The translations under genes were made by a program, and so were the position numbers. Of a stretch of DNA of 48,438 nucleotides, positions 33,991 to 42,305 are shown piece by piece. The DNA is taken from contig JAFLDO010000037.1 in the NCBI GenBank assembly GCA_017302455.1, positions 1-48,438 of the forward strand, written 5' to 3'. Positions within the stretch are counted from its first letter, which is position 1. Every line of letters starts with the position of its first letter. Under the pieces are notes generated by a model that ran no database searches, was not told the DNA's origin, and saw only the letters and a list, made by a program, of their open reading frames with translations. This DNA comes from Accumulibacter sp. (GTDB taxonomy: Bacteria; Pseudomonadota; Gammaproteobacteria; Burkholderiales; Rhodocyclaceae).

Positions 33991-35427
33991 ATGCCCGCCT
34001 GCCAGCAAACTCTGCCGGCGATTCGTCTCGCCGCCGCGGTGACCGCCACGCTTCTGCTCGCCGGCTGTGTCGTCGGCCCGGACTACGTCAGGCCAGCCTC
34101 GACGCTGCCCGAGCACTACCCGACGGTCGGCACCGAATCGCGCGCCACGGCCCCGGTCAATCCCGAATGGTGGACACTCTTCAACGACGCGACCCTGAAC
34201 CAGTTGGTCGACCAGGCGCTTGCCGCCAACCAGGATCTGCAGGCCGCCGTGGCGCGCCTGGAAGCCAGCGAAGCCGCCGCGCGCGCCGTCGGTGCCGCAC
34301 TCTATCCGGCCGTAGGCCTCGAGGCCAGCGCCAGCCGCAATCGCATCAGCGGCGAAACGGCGAGCGGCAAGGAAAGCGGCTCGCTGCGCTACAACAATCA
34401 CCGCGCCGCGCTGACGCTGAGCTACGAAGTCGACCTCTGGGGCCGCGTGCAACGCAGCAACGAAGCCGCGCGTGCCGAGGTGCTGAGCAGTCGCTTTGGC
34501 CGCGACAGCATCCGCCTCGCCCTGATCGGTCAGGTCGCCAACGAGTACCTGGCCTTGCGCAGCCATGACGCACAACTGGAAGTCACCCGCCAGACGCTGG
34601 AGTCGCGCCGGGAGTCGCTCAAGATCGTGCAGGCTCGCCTGGAGGCGGGGTCGGCCTCGGGCCTCGAACTGGCCCAGGCCGAGAGCGCGCTGAGTGGCGC
34701 GCAGGGCCAGTGGAGCCAGGTCAAGCGCCTGCGCGCCCTCGCCGAAAACCAGCTTGGCCTGCTCACCGGCCAGCCGGGCCTGCGTATCGCCGCCGCCAGC
34801 CTGGAGCAGATCCCGCTGCCGCCGACCCCGCCGGCGGGTCTGCCGTCTTCGCTGCTCGCCGCGCGTCCGGATGTGCGTCAGGCCGAGGAGAACCTGGTCG
34901 CCGCCAACGCCCGCATCGGCGTCGCCAAGGCCGCGTATTTTCCGAGCATCGGGCTGACCGGACTCTATGGTGGCGAAAGCGTGGCGCTCGCCGATCTGTT
35001 CTCCGGCAGTGCCGGCATCTGGTCGGCGGCGATCGGCCTGGCCATGCCGATCTTCAACGCCGGCAAGACCGGGGCCGGGGTCGACCAGGCGACCGCCATC
35101 CAACAGGAAAGCGTCGCCACTTACCGCAAGACGCTGCAGACGGCTTTCCGGGAAGTCAGCGATGCCATCGTCAATCTCGGCGACTATGCCGACGAGGAAG
35201 CGGCTTTCGCAGCCCAGGTCGCTGCCTCAAGACGTGCGCTCGATCTGGCACAGACGCGCTATGCCAGCGGCTACGCCGCGTACCTCGACGTGCTCGACAG
35301 CCAACGCACGCTGAATGCGGCGCAACTGCTCTATCTGGCGAGCCGCAAGAACCGTCTGAGTGCCGCGGTGGACCTCTTCAAGGCGCTCGGTGGTGGCTGG
35401 CAGGCGCCCCTCGATAGCGCGGGCTAG
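33991..35427 (+). CDS. oprM: RND outer-membrane channel lipoprotein (NodT/OprM type)
   Basis: 478 residues. Signal with lipobox LLLAGC, then GPDYVRP at the start of the mature protein and two outer-membrane-efflux repeats: the first around WWTLFNDATLNQLVDQALAA, the second around LLAARPDVRQAEENLVAANA. Coiled-coil tunnel helices follow each. It is 1 nt after the acrB-like stop; ATG at 33991 chosen (the frame is open from 33931). The 153 nt downstream to the HDOD gene hold no clear terminator. Confidence 0.94.
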   Translation: MPACQQTLPAIRLAAAVTATLLLAGCVVGPDYVRPASTLPEHYPTVGTESRATAPVNPEWWTLFNDATLNQLVDQALAANQDLQAAVARLEASEAAARAVGAALYPAVGLEASASRNRISGETASGKESGSLRYNNHRAALTLSYEVDLWGRVQRSNEAARAEVLSSRFGRDSIRLALIGQVANEYLALRSHDAQLEVTRQTLESRRESLKIVQARLEAGSASGLELAQAESALSGAQGQWSQVKRLRALAENQLGLLTGQPGLRIAAASLEQIPLPPTPPAGLPSSLLAARPDVRQAEENLVAANARIGVAKAAYFPSIGLTGLYGGESVALADLFSGSAGIWSAAIGLAMPIFNAGKTGAGVDQATAIQQESVATYRKTLQTAFREVSDAIVNLGDYADEEAAFAAQVAASRRALDLAQTRYASGYAAYLDVLDSQRTLNAAQLLYLASRKNRLSAAVDLFKALGGGWQAPLDSAG

Positions 35428-35580
35428 CGCGCCGGCACGAGCTTCGAGGGCTTCCGCAGAGGATTCTCCACCTCGTCGGCGTCCTGTCCCGTTTTTCTGC
35501 CACTGCCTTGACGGCGGCGGGGTCAGCTCGCCTCAGCGAATCGGAGTATTCTGCACGCTTCTTGTCGCGAGGTTCTCATC

Positions 35581-36453
35581 ATGACGCCACAACAACTGGT
35601 CCAGGAAGTCAGCCAGCTCTTCACCCTGCCCGACGTGGCAATTCGCCTGAACGAGTTGATCGCCGCACCGGATTCCTCCACCGGGGATCTGGTCGAGGTG
35701 GTACAGCTCGATCCGGGTCTCGCGGCGGCTGTGCTGAAGCTCGCCAACAGTGCCCACTACGGCCTGGCTACCCGCGTCGACAGCATCCCGCGTGCCATCG
35801 CCGTCATTGGCGAGCGGGAACTGCAGGTGATGGCGATGGCGACCTCGGTGACGACGACTTTCCGGGGCCTGCCGGCCGATCTGGTGGATATGGCGACCTT
35901 CTGGGACAACAGCGTCACCTGTGGGGTGATCGCGCGCCTGCTCGGTCGCCGCTGCCGTATCCCGAAGACCGAACAACTGTTCCTCGCCGGCTTGCTGCAC
36001 GCCGTCGGCAGACTCGTCTTCTACGCCCGTCGGCCCGACGAATATCGCGCCCAGCTTGGCGCTGCGGAGGCGCCCGACGAGCCTGCGCTGGCCGCCGCCG
36101 AAAGGCGCGTTTTCGGCTTCGATTACGCGACCCTGGGTGCCGCACTGCTCAAGTCCTGGAACCTGCCGGTGATGCTGCAGGTATTGGTGGCCTGCCAACT
36201 GCGTCCCGGCGAGGCCACCGACTGCGCACGCGAAGCGGCGCTGCTGCATGTCGCCAACACCGTCGCCGCCGGCCTGTCGCCGACGCTCAAGGGCGTGGCG
36301 GCGAGCCAGGCCGGGCAGGCGGATTTCGATTCCGCCGCCTGGGCGCTGCTGGGACTGGACGAGGCCGTGCTCGCCGAGGTGGTGCAGGAGGCCAGCTCGC
36401 AGTCCCTGGAGATCCTGGCGATCATCAACCCGTGTGCGGCGGTGATCTATTGA
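35581..36453 (+). CDS. HDOD-domain protein
   Basis: 290 residues. The HDOD signature starts near residue 15 (LFTLPDVAIRLNELIA), with VVQLDPGLAAAVLKLANSAHYG and later FWDNSVTCGVIARLL and LFLAGLLHAVGRLVFYAR. HDOD is related to HD phosphohydrolases but lacks some metal ligands; it is typical of signalling proteins in proteobacteria, sometimes linked to c-di-GMP or stress responses. No second domain is attached. It stands alone between the pump and the glucosidase; a 93-nt gap follows. Confidence 0.88.
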   Translation: MTPQQLVQEVSQLFTLPDVAIRLNELIAAPDSSTGDLVEVVQLDPGLAAAVLKLANSAHYGLATRVDSIPRAIAVIGERELQVMAMATSVTTTFRGLPADLVDMATFWDNSVTCGVIARLLGRRCRIPKTEQLFLAGLLHAVGRLVFYARRPDEYRAQLGAAEAPDEPALAAAERRVFGFDYATLGAALLKSWNLPVMLQVLVACQLRPGEATDCAREAALLHVANTVAAGLSPTLKGVAASQAGQADFDSAAWALLGLDEAVLAEVVQEASSQSLEILAIINPCAAVIY

Positions 36454-36546
36454 TCGGGGCTGCACCCAGGCGAGCCCGCCACCGACCTCGCCGGTGAGCG
36501 GGGTAGTTCAGGCAGACGCGCCGTCAGGGCGCCGGGAGAGAACACG

Positions 36547-39336
36547 ATGAGCAGCGGTTCGCGAAAGGGTAGGGCGACGGTGGCCCGCAGTGACGTTCCG
36601 TCGGCCGAGGAGGCGCGGCTCGACAGCGCCCCGCATGCCGGCCACCCGTGGAAGAAGTGGGGCCCCTACCTCTCCGAGCGCCAGTGGGGCACGGTTCGCG
36701 AGGACTACAGTGCGAACGGCGACGCCTGGAACTACTTCACGCACGATCAGGCGCGCTCGCGGGCGTACAAGTGGGGCGAGGACGGCATCGCCGGCATCTC
36801 GGACGACCGCCAGCAACTTTGCTGGGCGCTGGCCCTGTGGAACGGCAAGGACCCGATCATCAAGGAGCGGCTGTTCGGGCTCGCCAACTCGGAAGGCAAC
36901 CATGGCGAGGACGTCAAGGAGTACTACTACTACCTCGATTCGACGCCGACGCACTCGTACATGAAGTATCTGTACAAGTACCCGCAGGCGGCCTATCCCT
37001 ACGACGAGATCGTGCGCACCAACGCGCAGCGTTCGCGCGCGGAAGCCGAGTACGAGTTGCTGGATACCGGCGTCTTCTCCAACGGCCGCTACTTCGATGT
37101 CTTCGTCGAATTTGCCAAGGCCAGCCCGGACGACCTGCTGATCCGCATTGCGGTGGCGAACCGGGGGCCGGAAGCCGCCGACCTGCATTTGCTGCCGCAA
37201 TTGTGGTTTCGCAACACCTGGTGGCGCGGCCTGGCCGCCGGCGAGGCGATGCCGCTGCTGCGCGCCCTGCCGGCGAGCGCCGCGGCCCCGGGCGTGCAGG
37301 TCATCGAGGCCAGCCACCCGGCACTCGGGGTTTGCTACCTGTACGCCGAGGGCGCACCGACACTCCTGTTTACGGACAACGAGACCAATCAGCAACGTGT
37401 CTTCGGTACCGTGAACACGACGCCCTACGTGAAGGACGCGATCAACGACCATCTCGTCGCCGGCCGGGCCGACGCCGTCAATCCGGCGCAGCAGGGCAGC
37501 AAGGCCGCCGTGCTGCACGTACTGAGCGTCGCTGCCGGCGAGACGACCAGCGTGCGCCTGCGCCTGACGAAGCAGGCTCCGGACGATGGCTCGTCTCCCT
37601 TCGGCGCGGCCTTCGACGCCATCATCGGCGAGCGCCTCGCCGAGGCCGATGCCTTCTATGCTGACCTGACGCCGCCGAATGCCAGCGCCGACGAAGCCAT
37701 GGTCATGCGGCAGGCGCTCGCCGGCATGCTCTGGAGCAAGCAATACTACCTGTTCGACCTCGACTGCTGGCTCGACGAACACGACGCCAATCCGATCAGC
37801 GGCGGCAAGCGCGCCGCGCGCAACCGCGACTGGTACCACATGGTCAACGAGCACATCATCTCGATGCCCGACAAGTGGGAATATCCGTGGTACGCGGCGT
37901 GGGATCTGGCCTTCCACACGATTGCCCTGTCGATGGTCGACGTTGATTTCGCGCAGGATCAGCTCAAGCTGATGCTGCGCGATTCGTACATTCACCCGAA
38001 CGGGCAGATTCCAGCCTACGAGTGGAACTTCGGCGACGTCAATCCGCCGGTGCATGCTTTCGCCACGCTGTTCAACTTCGTCATGGATCGCAGCCGGGGT
38101 GAGACCGACCAGCGCTTCATCAAGAACGCCTTCAGCCGCCTCTTGCTCAACTTCTCGTGGTGGGTGAACCGCAAGGATCCGCTCGGCCGCAACGCCTTCA
38201 ACGGCGGTTTCCTGGGCCTCGACAACATCGGCGTCTTCGACCGCAGCGCGCCGTTGCCCACCGGCGGCGTGCTCGAACAGGCCGACGGGACGGCGTGGAT
38301 GGTCTTCTTCACGCAGAACATGCTCGAGCTGGCGATCGCCATCGCCGAGGAGGACGACGACTACGAGGACTTCATCCTCAAATTCGTGCAGCACTTCTAC
38401 TGGATCGGCGGCGGCATGGACCGGGTTGGCGACCAGCAGGACGAGCTGTGGGATGAAGATGACGGCTTCTTCTACGACGTGCTGCTGCTGCCCGACGGCA
38501 GCGCCACGCGCATCAAGGTGCGCTCGATGGTCGGGCTGCTGCCGCTGGCGGCGGTGACGGTGATTCCCGAGAGCACGCTGACGCGTTTTCCGGCGGTGGC
38601 CGCCGAGGTTGGCGCTTTCGTCCGCCGCCATCCCGAGCTGTCGGCCAACATCCACCCCTTCGACAAGCCCGGCGTCGCAGGCCGGCGGCTGCTGTCGGTG
38701 CTCAACGAGACGAAGCTGCGCCGCGTGCTCGCGCGCATGCTCGACGAGGAGCGCTTCCTTGGCGACTACGGCATCCGCGCGCTGTCGAAGTGGCACCAGA
38801 AGCACCCGTACACGGTGACGGTCGGCGGCGTCGAGTACAAGGTCGAGTACCTGCCCGGCGAGTCGGACAACGGCATGTTCGGCGGTAACTCGAACTGGCG
38901 CGGGCCGATCTGGATGCCGGTCAACCTGCTGCTGGTGCGCGCCCTGCTGCAGTACTACGCCTACTACGGCGACGACTTCCGGATCGAGATGCCCACCGGA
39001 TCGGGCCGCATGGCGACGCTGTTCGAGGTGGCGAAGGAGATTGCCGACCGCCTCATCCGCATCTTCACGCTCGACGCCAACGGCCGCCGGCCGGTCTTTG
39101 GCGACGTGGAGATCTTCCGCAGCGATCCGCACTGGCGCGATCACCTGCTCTTCTACGAGTACTTCCATGGCGACAGTGGCTCCGGCCTCGGCGCCAGCCA
39201 CCAGACGGGATGGACCGGCGTCGTTGCGCGCCTGATCCACCAGTTCCGCACGCTGACGCCCGAGGACATCCTGCACCCCGGTCGTGGTCAGCAGTCGGAG
39301 GCACAGGTCGACGCGGCCGCCGCCGCGCAGGTTTAG
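36547..39336 (+). CDS. GH63-like (MGH1-type) glucosidase
   Basis: 929 residues, the normal size of the bacterial GH63-type group. The N-terminal region has RLDSAPHAGHPWKKWGPYLS and EDYSANGDAWNYFTHDQARS; the (alpha/alpha)6 barrel in the second half carries YPWYAAWDLAFHTIALSMVD, with the Asp of AAWDLAFH the probable acid, and GESDNGMFGGNSNWRGPIW near the base-side region. These enzymes trim glucose or mannose from oligosaccharides; the natural sugar is not known. No signal peptide, so probably cytoplasmic. It is a single-gene unit with ATG at 36547 after CGGGAGAGAAC. Confidence 0.9.
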   Translation: MSSGSRKGRATVARSDVPSAEEARLDSAPHAGHPWKKWGPYLSERQWGTVREDYSANGDAWNYFTHDQARSRAYKWGEDGIAGISDDRQQLCWALALWNGKDPIIKERLFGLANSEGNHGEDVKEYYYYLDSTPTHSYMKYLYKYPQAAYPYDEIVRTNAQRSRAEAEYELLDTGVFSNGRYFDVFVEFAKASPDDLLIRIAVANRGPEAADLHLLPQLWFRNTWWRGLAAGEAMPLLRALPASAAAPGVQVIEASHPALGVCYLYAEGAPTLLFTDNETNQQRVFGTVNTTPYVKDAINDHLVAGRADAVNPAQQGSKAAVLHVLSVAAGETTSVRLRLTKQAPDDGSSPFGAAFDAIIGERLAEADAFYADLTPPNASADEAMVMRQALAGMLWSKQYYLFDLDCWLDEHDANPISGGKRAARNRDWYHMVNEHIISMPDKWEYPWYAAWDLAFHTIALSMVDVDFAQDQLKLMLRDSYIHPNGQIPAYEWNFGDVNPPVHAFATLFNFVMDRSRGETDQRFIKNAFSRLLLNFSWWVNRKDPLGRNAFNGGFLGLDNIGVFDRSAPLPTGGVLEQADGTAWMVFFTQNMLELAIAIAEEDDDYEDFILKFVQHFYWIGGGMDRVGDQQDELWDEDDGFFYDVLLLPDGSATRIKVRSMVGLLPLAAVTVIPESTLTRFPAVAAEVGAFVRRHPELSANIHPFDKPGVAGRRLLSVLNETKLRRVLARMLDEERFLGDYGIRALSKWHQKHPYTVTVGGVEYKVEYLPGESDNGMFGGNSNWRGPIWMPVNLLLVRALLQYYAYYGDDFRIEMPTGSGRMATLFEVAKEIADRLIRIFTLDANGRRPVFGDVEIFRSDPHWRDHLLFYEYFHGDSGSGLGASHQTGWTGVVARLIHQFRTLTPEDILHPGRGQQSEAQVDAAAAAQV

Positions 39337-39780
39337 CGCCGCAAGCCCTGAGCCGCTCGACCACGCTGCTGTCGCCGGCCGCAGCGCGGAACATCGCCGG
39401 CGTCAGCGCGTGCTTCTGCAGGAAAGCGCTCGAACTCGGCGCGCTTGCGGCCGGCGATGCGGTCGGCATCGGCGACGTTACCGTCGGTCAGTTCGAGAAG
39501 CGGCACCAAGTGTATGCGCCGAGTCGATTATCACCCACCTGTCCATCTCGATGCCGACTGCTGGAACCACCGCGGAAACGGGGCCGCGGTCACGGTAGTC
39601 TGACGAACTCGGACCCGAATTCGCTGTAAGCTATTCGGCCGGCGGTCGCGTGGCCGGTGATCTGTGTTTGCAATGGCATGGCTATTGAGATTCGGCGCCG
39701 CGCCGGCCGCGCTACTGTAGCGTGATTGCCCGATCGACCCTATTCCCGAGTCCAACCGCAGCATAAGGAGAGACTGACAC
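39337..39780. other. 444-nt intergenic stretch without a supported gene
   Basis: Between the glucosidase and IMP-dehydrogenase-like genes. On the minus strand near 39350-39530 two frames read LVPLLELTDGNVADADRIAG and FLQKHALTPAMFRAAAGDSS side by side, which may be a decayed small gene, but neither has a proper start and the family is not known to me. The final part (39660-39780) probably holds the promoter of the next gene; a ribosome site AAGGAGAGA lies just before 39781. Confidence 0.35.
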
Positions 39781-41289
39781 ATGGCAAGGAGCAGTTGGCA
39801 GACCGTGGACGGCGCCTTCGCCGCTGCGCCGGACGAGGCGGCGTTCTGGACCGGCAGGACCTTCGACGATTTCCTGTTCCGGCCGCAGAAGACGGATTCG
39901 CTGACTCGCCGCAATATCAGCGTGAACTCGCTGCTGACGGCGGGCGTGGCCTTGGATCTGCCGATCGTGTCGTCGAACATGGACAGCGTGACCGGCGCCG
40001 ACATGGCGCGGGCCATGGCCATGCACGGCGGCATTGGGGTCGTGCATCGTGGGATGAGCATTGCGCGCCAAGCGTCCGAAGTCGCCGTGGTGAAGCGCAG
40101 CCAGAGCGCTGTCATCGTCAGTCCGCTGTGCCTGCCGGCGGGCACCCCTATCCGCCAGGCCAGGCGTTTCGCGCGGCAGAATGGCGTCACCGGCATCCTG
40201 ATCGAGACGGCCAGCGGCTCGAACGTACTGGCCGGCTTGCTCTCGAACCGCGACACACCGGTGCACGGTGCTGACGAAGATCGACCGGTCGACGATTTCA
40301 TGACACCGCTGTCCCGCTTGGTGACCGGCGCGCCGGACATCTCCACTGACGAGGCCGAACGGCTGATGTTCGAACACCGCATCGAGCGCCTGCCGCTGAT
40401 CGATGGCGAGAATCGCATCCATGGGCTCATCACGCGCCGCGACATCGATCTCAAGCGCGAACGACCCGGCGCCAGCAAGGACAGCGCCGGCCACCTACGC
40501 TGCGCCGCGGCGGTCGGCGCGCGCGGCGATTACCTGGAGCGGGCCGCCGCGCTGCTCGAGGCCGGCGCCGACCTGCTGTTCATCGACATCGCCCACGGCC
40601 ACTCGGCAATCATGGAGCAGGCGGTCGCCGGGCTGCGCGGCAAGTTCGGCAGCGTGCCACTGGTTTGCGGTAACGTCGCGACCGGCGCCGGCGCGCGCTT
40701 CATGCGCGATATCGGCGCCGATGCCGTCAAGGTCGGGGTCGGGCCGGGCCGCGGCTGCCGCACGCGGCTGGAAACGGCGGCCGGCGTGCCGCAGCTGCAG
40801 GCCATCCGCGAGGCCTATCTCGCCGTCCGTGACAGCGTGCCGATCATGGCCGACGGCGGCGTGAAAACCGACAAGGATATCTTCCTTGCCCTGATCTGCG
40901 GGGCGTCGACGGTGATGCTCGGCAGCGCGCTGTCCGGCACCGACGAGGCGCCGGGCCGCGTGATAGAGGATCCGGCGACCCACCTGAAGAAAAAGATTTA
41001 CCGCGGCATGACCTCGCCCGAGGCCGTGCTGGAAACGCTGTACGACAACGGCAGCAGCGAAGATCTCGACGCGGCGCTCGAAACCCCGCCCGAAGGCCAG
41101 GAAATCCAGGTACCTTACCGCGGCAGCGTCAGCAGCATCCTGCAGCGCATCCGCGGCCACCTGCAGTCATCGGTGAGCTACGGCGGCGAGATCACGCTGG
41201 CGGCGGTGCGCGAGAAAGTACTGCTTGATCCGACCGCGTTCCTGGTGCCGCTGAGCGCGGCCGCGCGCATAGAATCCTACGAGCGCTGA
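39781..41289 (+). CDS. IMP dehydrogenase-like protein (GuaB/GMP reductase family) with CBS domains
   Basis: 502 residues. The barrel starts with FDDFLFRPQ, and [27 protein letters not shown] and [12 protein letters not shown]...[15 protein letters not shown] follow in IMPDH order; two CBS motifs are inserted between about residues 105 and 225 ([30 protein letters not shown]). The catalytic loop reads GPGRGCRTR, where IMPDH and GMP reductase normally have GPGSxCTTR; the Cys is kept but its neighbours differ. The flap region keeps [12 protein letters not shown]. It may be a true IMPDH variant, GMP reductase or a divergent paralog; no guaA is nearby. The gap after it (41290-41636) shows nothing recognisable. 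Confidence 0.85.
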   Translation: MARSSWQTVDGAFAAAPDEAAFWTGRTFDDFLFRPQKTDSLTRRNISVNSLLTAGVALDLPIVSSNMDSVTGADMARAMAMHGGIGVVHRGMSIARQASEVAVVKRSQSAVIVSPLCLPAGTPIRQARRFARQNGVTGILIETASGSNVLAGLLSNRDTPVHGADEDRPVDDFMTPLSRLVTGAPDISTDEAERLMFEHRIERLPLIDGENRIHGLITRRDIDLKRERPGASKDSAGHLRCAAAVGARGDYLERAAALLEAGADLLFIDIAHGHSAIMEQAVAGLRGKFGSVPLVCGNVATGAGARFMRDIGADAVKVGVGPGRGCRTRLETAAGVPQLQAIREAYLAVRDSVPIMADGGVKTDKDIFLALICGASTVMLGSALSGTDEAPGRVIEDPATHLKKKIYRGMTSPEAVLETLYDNGSSEDLDAALETPPEGQEIQVPYRGSVSSILQRIRGHLQSSVSYGGEITLAAVREKVLLDPTAFLVPLSAAARIESYER

Positions 41290-41636
41290 GGCCCGCGCGT
41301 CCTCCGATTTGAACGCCAGCGGCAGGCGCCCGTCGAGGCGAGCGCCATGCACGCTCTCATGGCCGGTTGCTTGCGGGCCAGGACCCGTCCTTGGGCTCGC
41401 ATTGAGCAAACGACGGTGCTGGCCGAGGAGGAGTCTGACGGCTCGCGCCGATAACCATCTGCTTCGGTAGGACTTGGCCGCCGTTCGACGCGGTCACTTT
41501 TTCACCATTGCCATGACCGCTCCAGGCCCTGAGCGGCCACCGAGTTTTCGTGGTTTGCCGTCGGCAACCGACCCGTTGCAGTCGCTCAGTCTCTTGAAAA
41601 GCAGCCGTTCAGCCGAACGGGCCTCAGGAAGGGCTC

Positions 41637-41691
41637 ATCCAACAAACGGGTCAGATCGTGGCTTCGCACGATCTGACCTTACTCGTTAGGC
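41637..41691. repeat. Integron attC-like site
   Basis: Boundary boxes ATCCAAC (41637-41643, fits RYYYAAC) and GTTAGGC (41685-41691, fits GTTRRRY) flank a perfect 12-bp stem, GGTCAGATCGTG (41649-41660) and CACGATCTGACC (41667-41678), with the loop GCTTCG. This is the classic architecture of a short attC recombination site. No integrase gene lies in the window. On the minus strand it reads as GCCTAAC...GTTGGAT, which pairs properly with the GTTAGGC-like boundary at 42277-42284. Confidence 0.7.
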
Positions 41692-41741
41692 GGCGCGGCG
41701 CCACACTTGCAGAGCAATTGGGTGGTATTGTACCATAACAC

Positions 41742-41751
41742 GTACATGTAC
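41742..41751. promoter_or_regulatory. YefM operator-like palindrome
   Basis: GTACATGTAC (41742-41751) is a perfect palindrome with TGTAC halves, and a related TTGTACC lies 13 nt before it. YefM antitoxins bind TGTACA-type palindromes at their promoter. It is 14 nt before the yefM ATG; AAAGGAACA between them is the ribosome site. Confidence 0.6.
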
Positions 41752-41765
41752 AAAGGAACAATCTG

Positions 41766-42017
41766 ATGGACGCTATCACTTACAGCGCTGCTCGCGCGAA
41801 CTTGGCTAAGACAATGGATCGTGTTTGTGATGATCATGAGCCGCTAATTATTACTCGCAATGGCGAACAATCGGTTGTGATGCTGTCCCTTGAGGACTAC
41901 AACGCACTTGAAGAGACGGCATTCCTTCTGCGAAGTCCTGCAAACGCAAAGCGTCTTCTCTCATCCGTTGCGCAGCTTACCTCGGGACAAGGCATTGAGC
42001 GGGAGTTGCCCCTGTGA
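41766..42017 (+). CDS. yefM: Antitoxin of the Phd/YefM family
   Basis: 83 residues. It has the start MDAITYSAARANLAKTMDRV, the ITRNGEQSVVMLSLEDYNAL core and the LLRSPANAKRL segment typical of YefM. YefM binds and blocks YoeB and represses the operon. Base composition is clearly lower in GC than the neighbouring genes (ATTATTACTC-type runs), pointing to recent acquisition. It overlaps yoeB by 4 nt (GTGA). Confidence 0.95.
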   Translation: MDAITYSAARANLAKTMDRVCDDHEPLIITRNGEQSVVMLSLEDYNALEETAFLLRSPANAKRLLSSVAQLTSGQGIERELPL

Positions 42018-42268
42018 AGTGGATCTTTTCAGACGAGGCATGGGACGACTATTTGTACTGGCAGAAGAATGATCGCAAGATGGTTGAGCGGATCAATAAG
42101 TTGATCCAGGAAGTTAAACGCGAACCGTTTTCTGGACTTGGCAAGCCTGAGCCACTGAAACATGCGTTGTCTGGGTTCTGGTCAAGAAGGATTACTGACG
42201 AACACCGCATGGTGTATCGAGTTGAGGGTGATGCATTGCTTCTTGCTCAGTTGCGCTACCACTATTGA
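42014..42268 (+). CDS. yoeB: mRNA-cleaving toxin YoeB
   Basis: 84 residues, full length, with KWIFSDEAWDDYLYWQKNDR, GLGKPEPLKHALSGFWSRRI and the catalytic end RITDEHRMVYRVEGD followed by LRYHY. The catalytic Glu, Arg and His-Tyr residues of YoeB are present. GTG at 42014 (GTGAAGTGG) is the start, overlapping the yefM stop. The lower GC matches yefM. Nine nucleotides after the stop the cassette-like boundary begins. Confidence 0.95.
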   Translation: MKWIFSDEAWDDYLYWQKNDRKMVERINKLIQEVKREPFSGLGKPEPLKHALSGFWSRRITDEHRMVYRVEGDALLLAQLRYHY

Positions 42269-42272
42269 ACTT

Positions 42273-42290
42273 CGCCGCCTAACGTTGGAC
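42273..42290. repeat. Cassette boundary opposite the attC-like site
   Basis: CGCCGCCTAACG (42273-42284) is the exact reverse complement of CGTTAGGCGGCG at 41684-41695, so the two ends of the yefM-yoeB unit mirror each other. Immediately after comes GTTGGAC (42284-42290), a GTTRRRY box that mirrors ATCCAAC on the far side. No stem lies at this end. Confidence 0.65.
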
Positions 42291-42305
42291 GTAACGGGCA
42301 CCGGT

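Noticed and set aside
31644-34049. 801-aa open frame on the minus strand
   Set aside because: Antisense shadow of the RND transporter and adjacent sequence; no domains, strongly biased composition.
36508-39276. 922-aa open frame on the minus strand
   Set aside because: It is exactly antisense to the GH63-like gene and reads as low-complexity, Arg/His/Val-rich sequence caused by high-GC codon bias; the plus-strand protein has clear family motifs.
41649-41678. 12-bp hairpin as an ordinary transcription terminator
   Set aside because: It has no T-run and is framed by matching attC boxes whose inner one is mirrored at the far side of yefM-yoeB, so the attC reading explains more.
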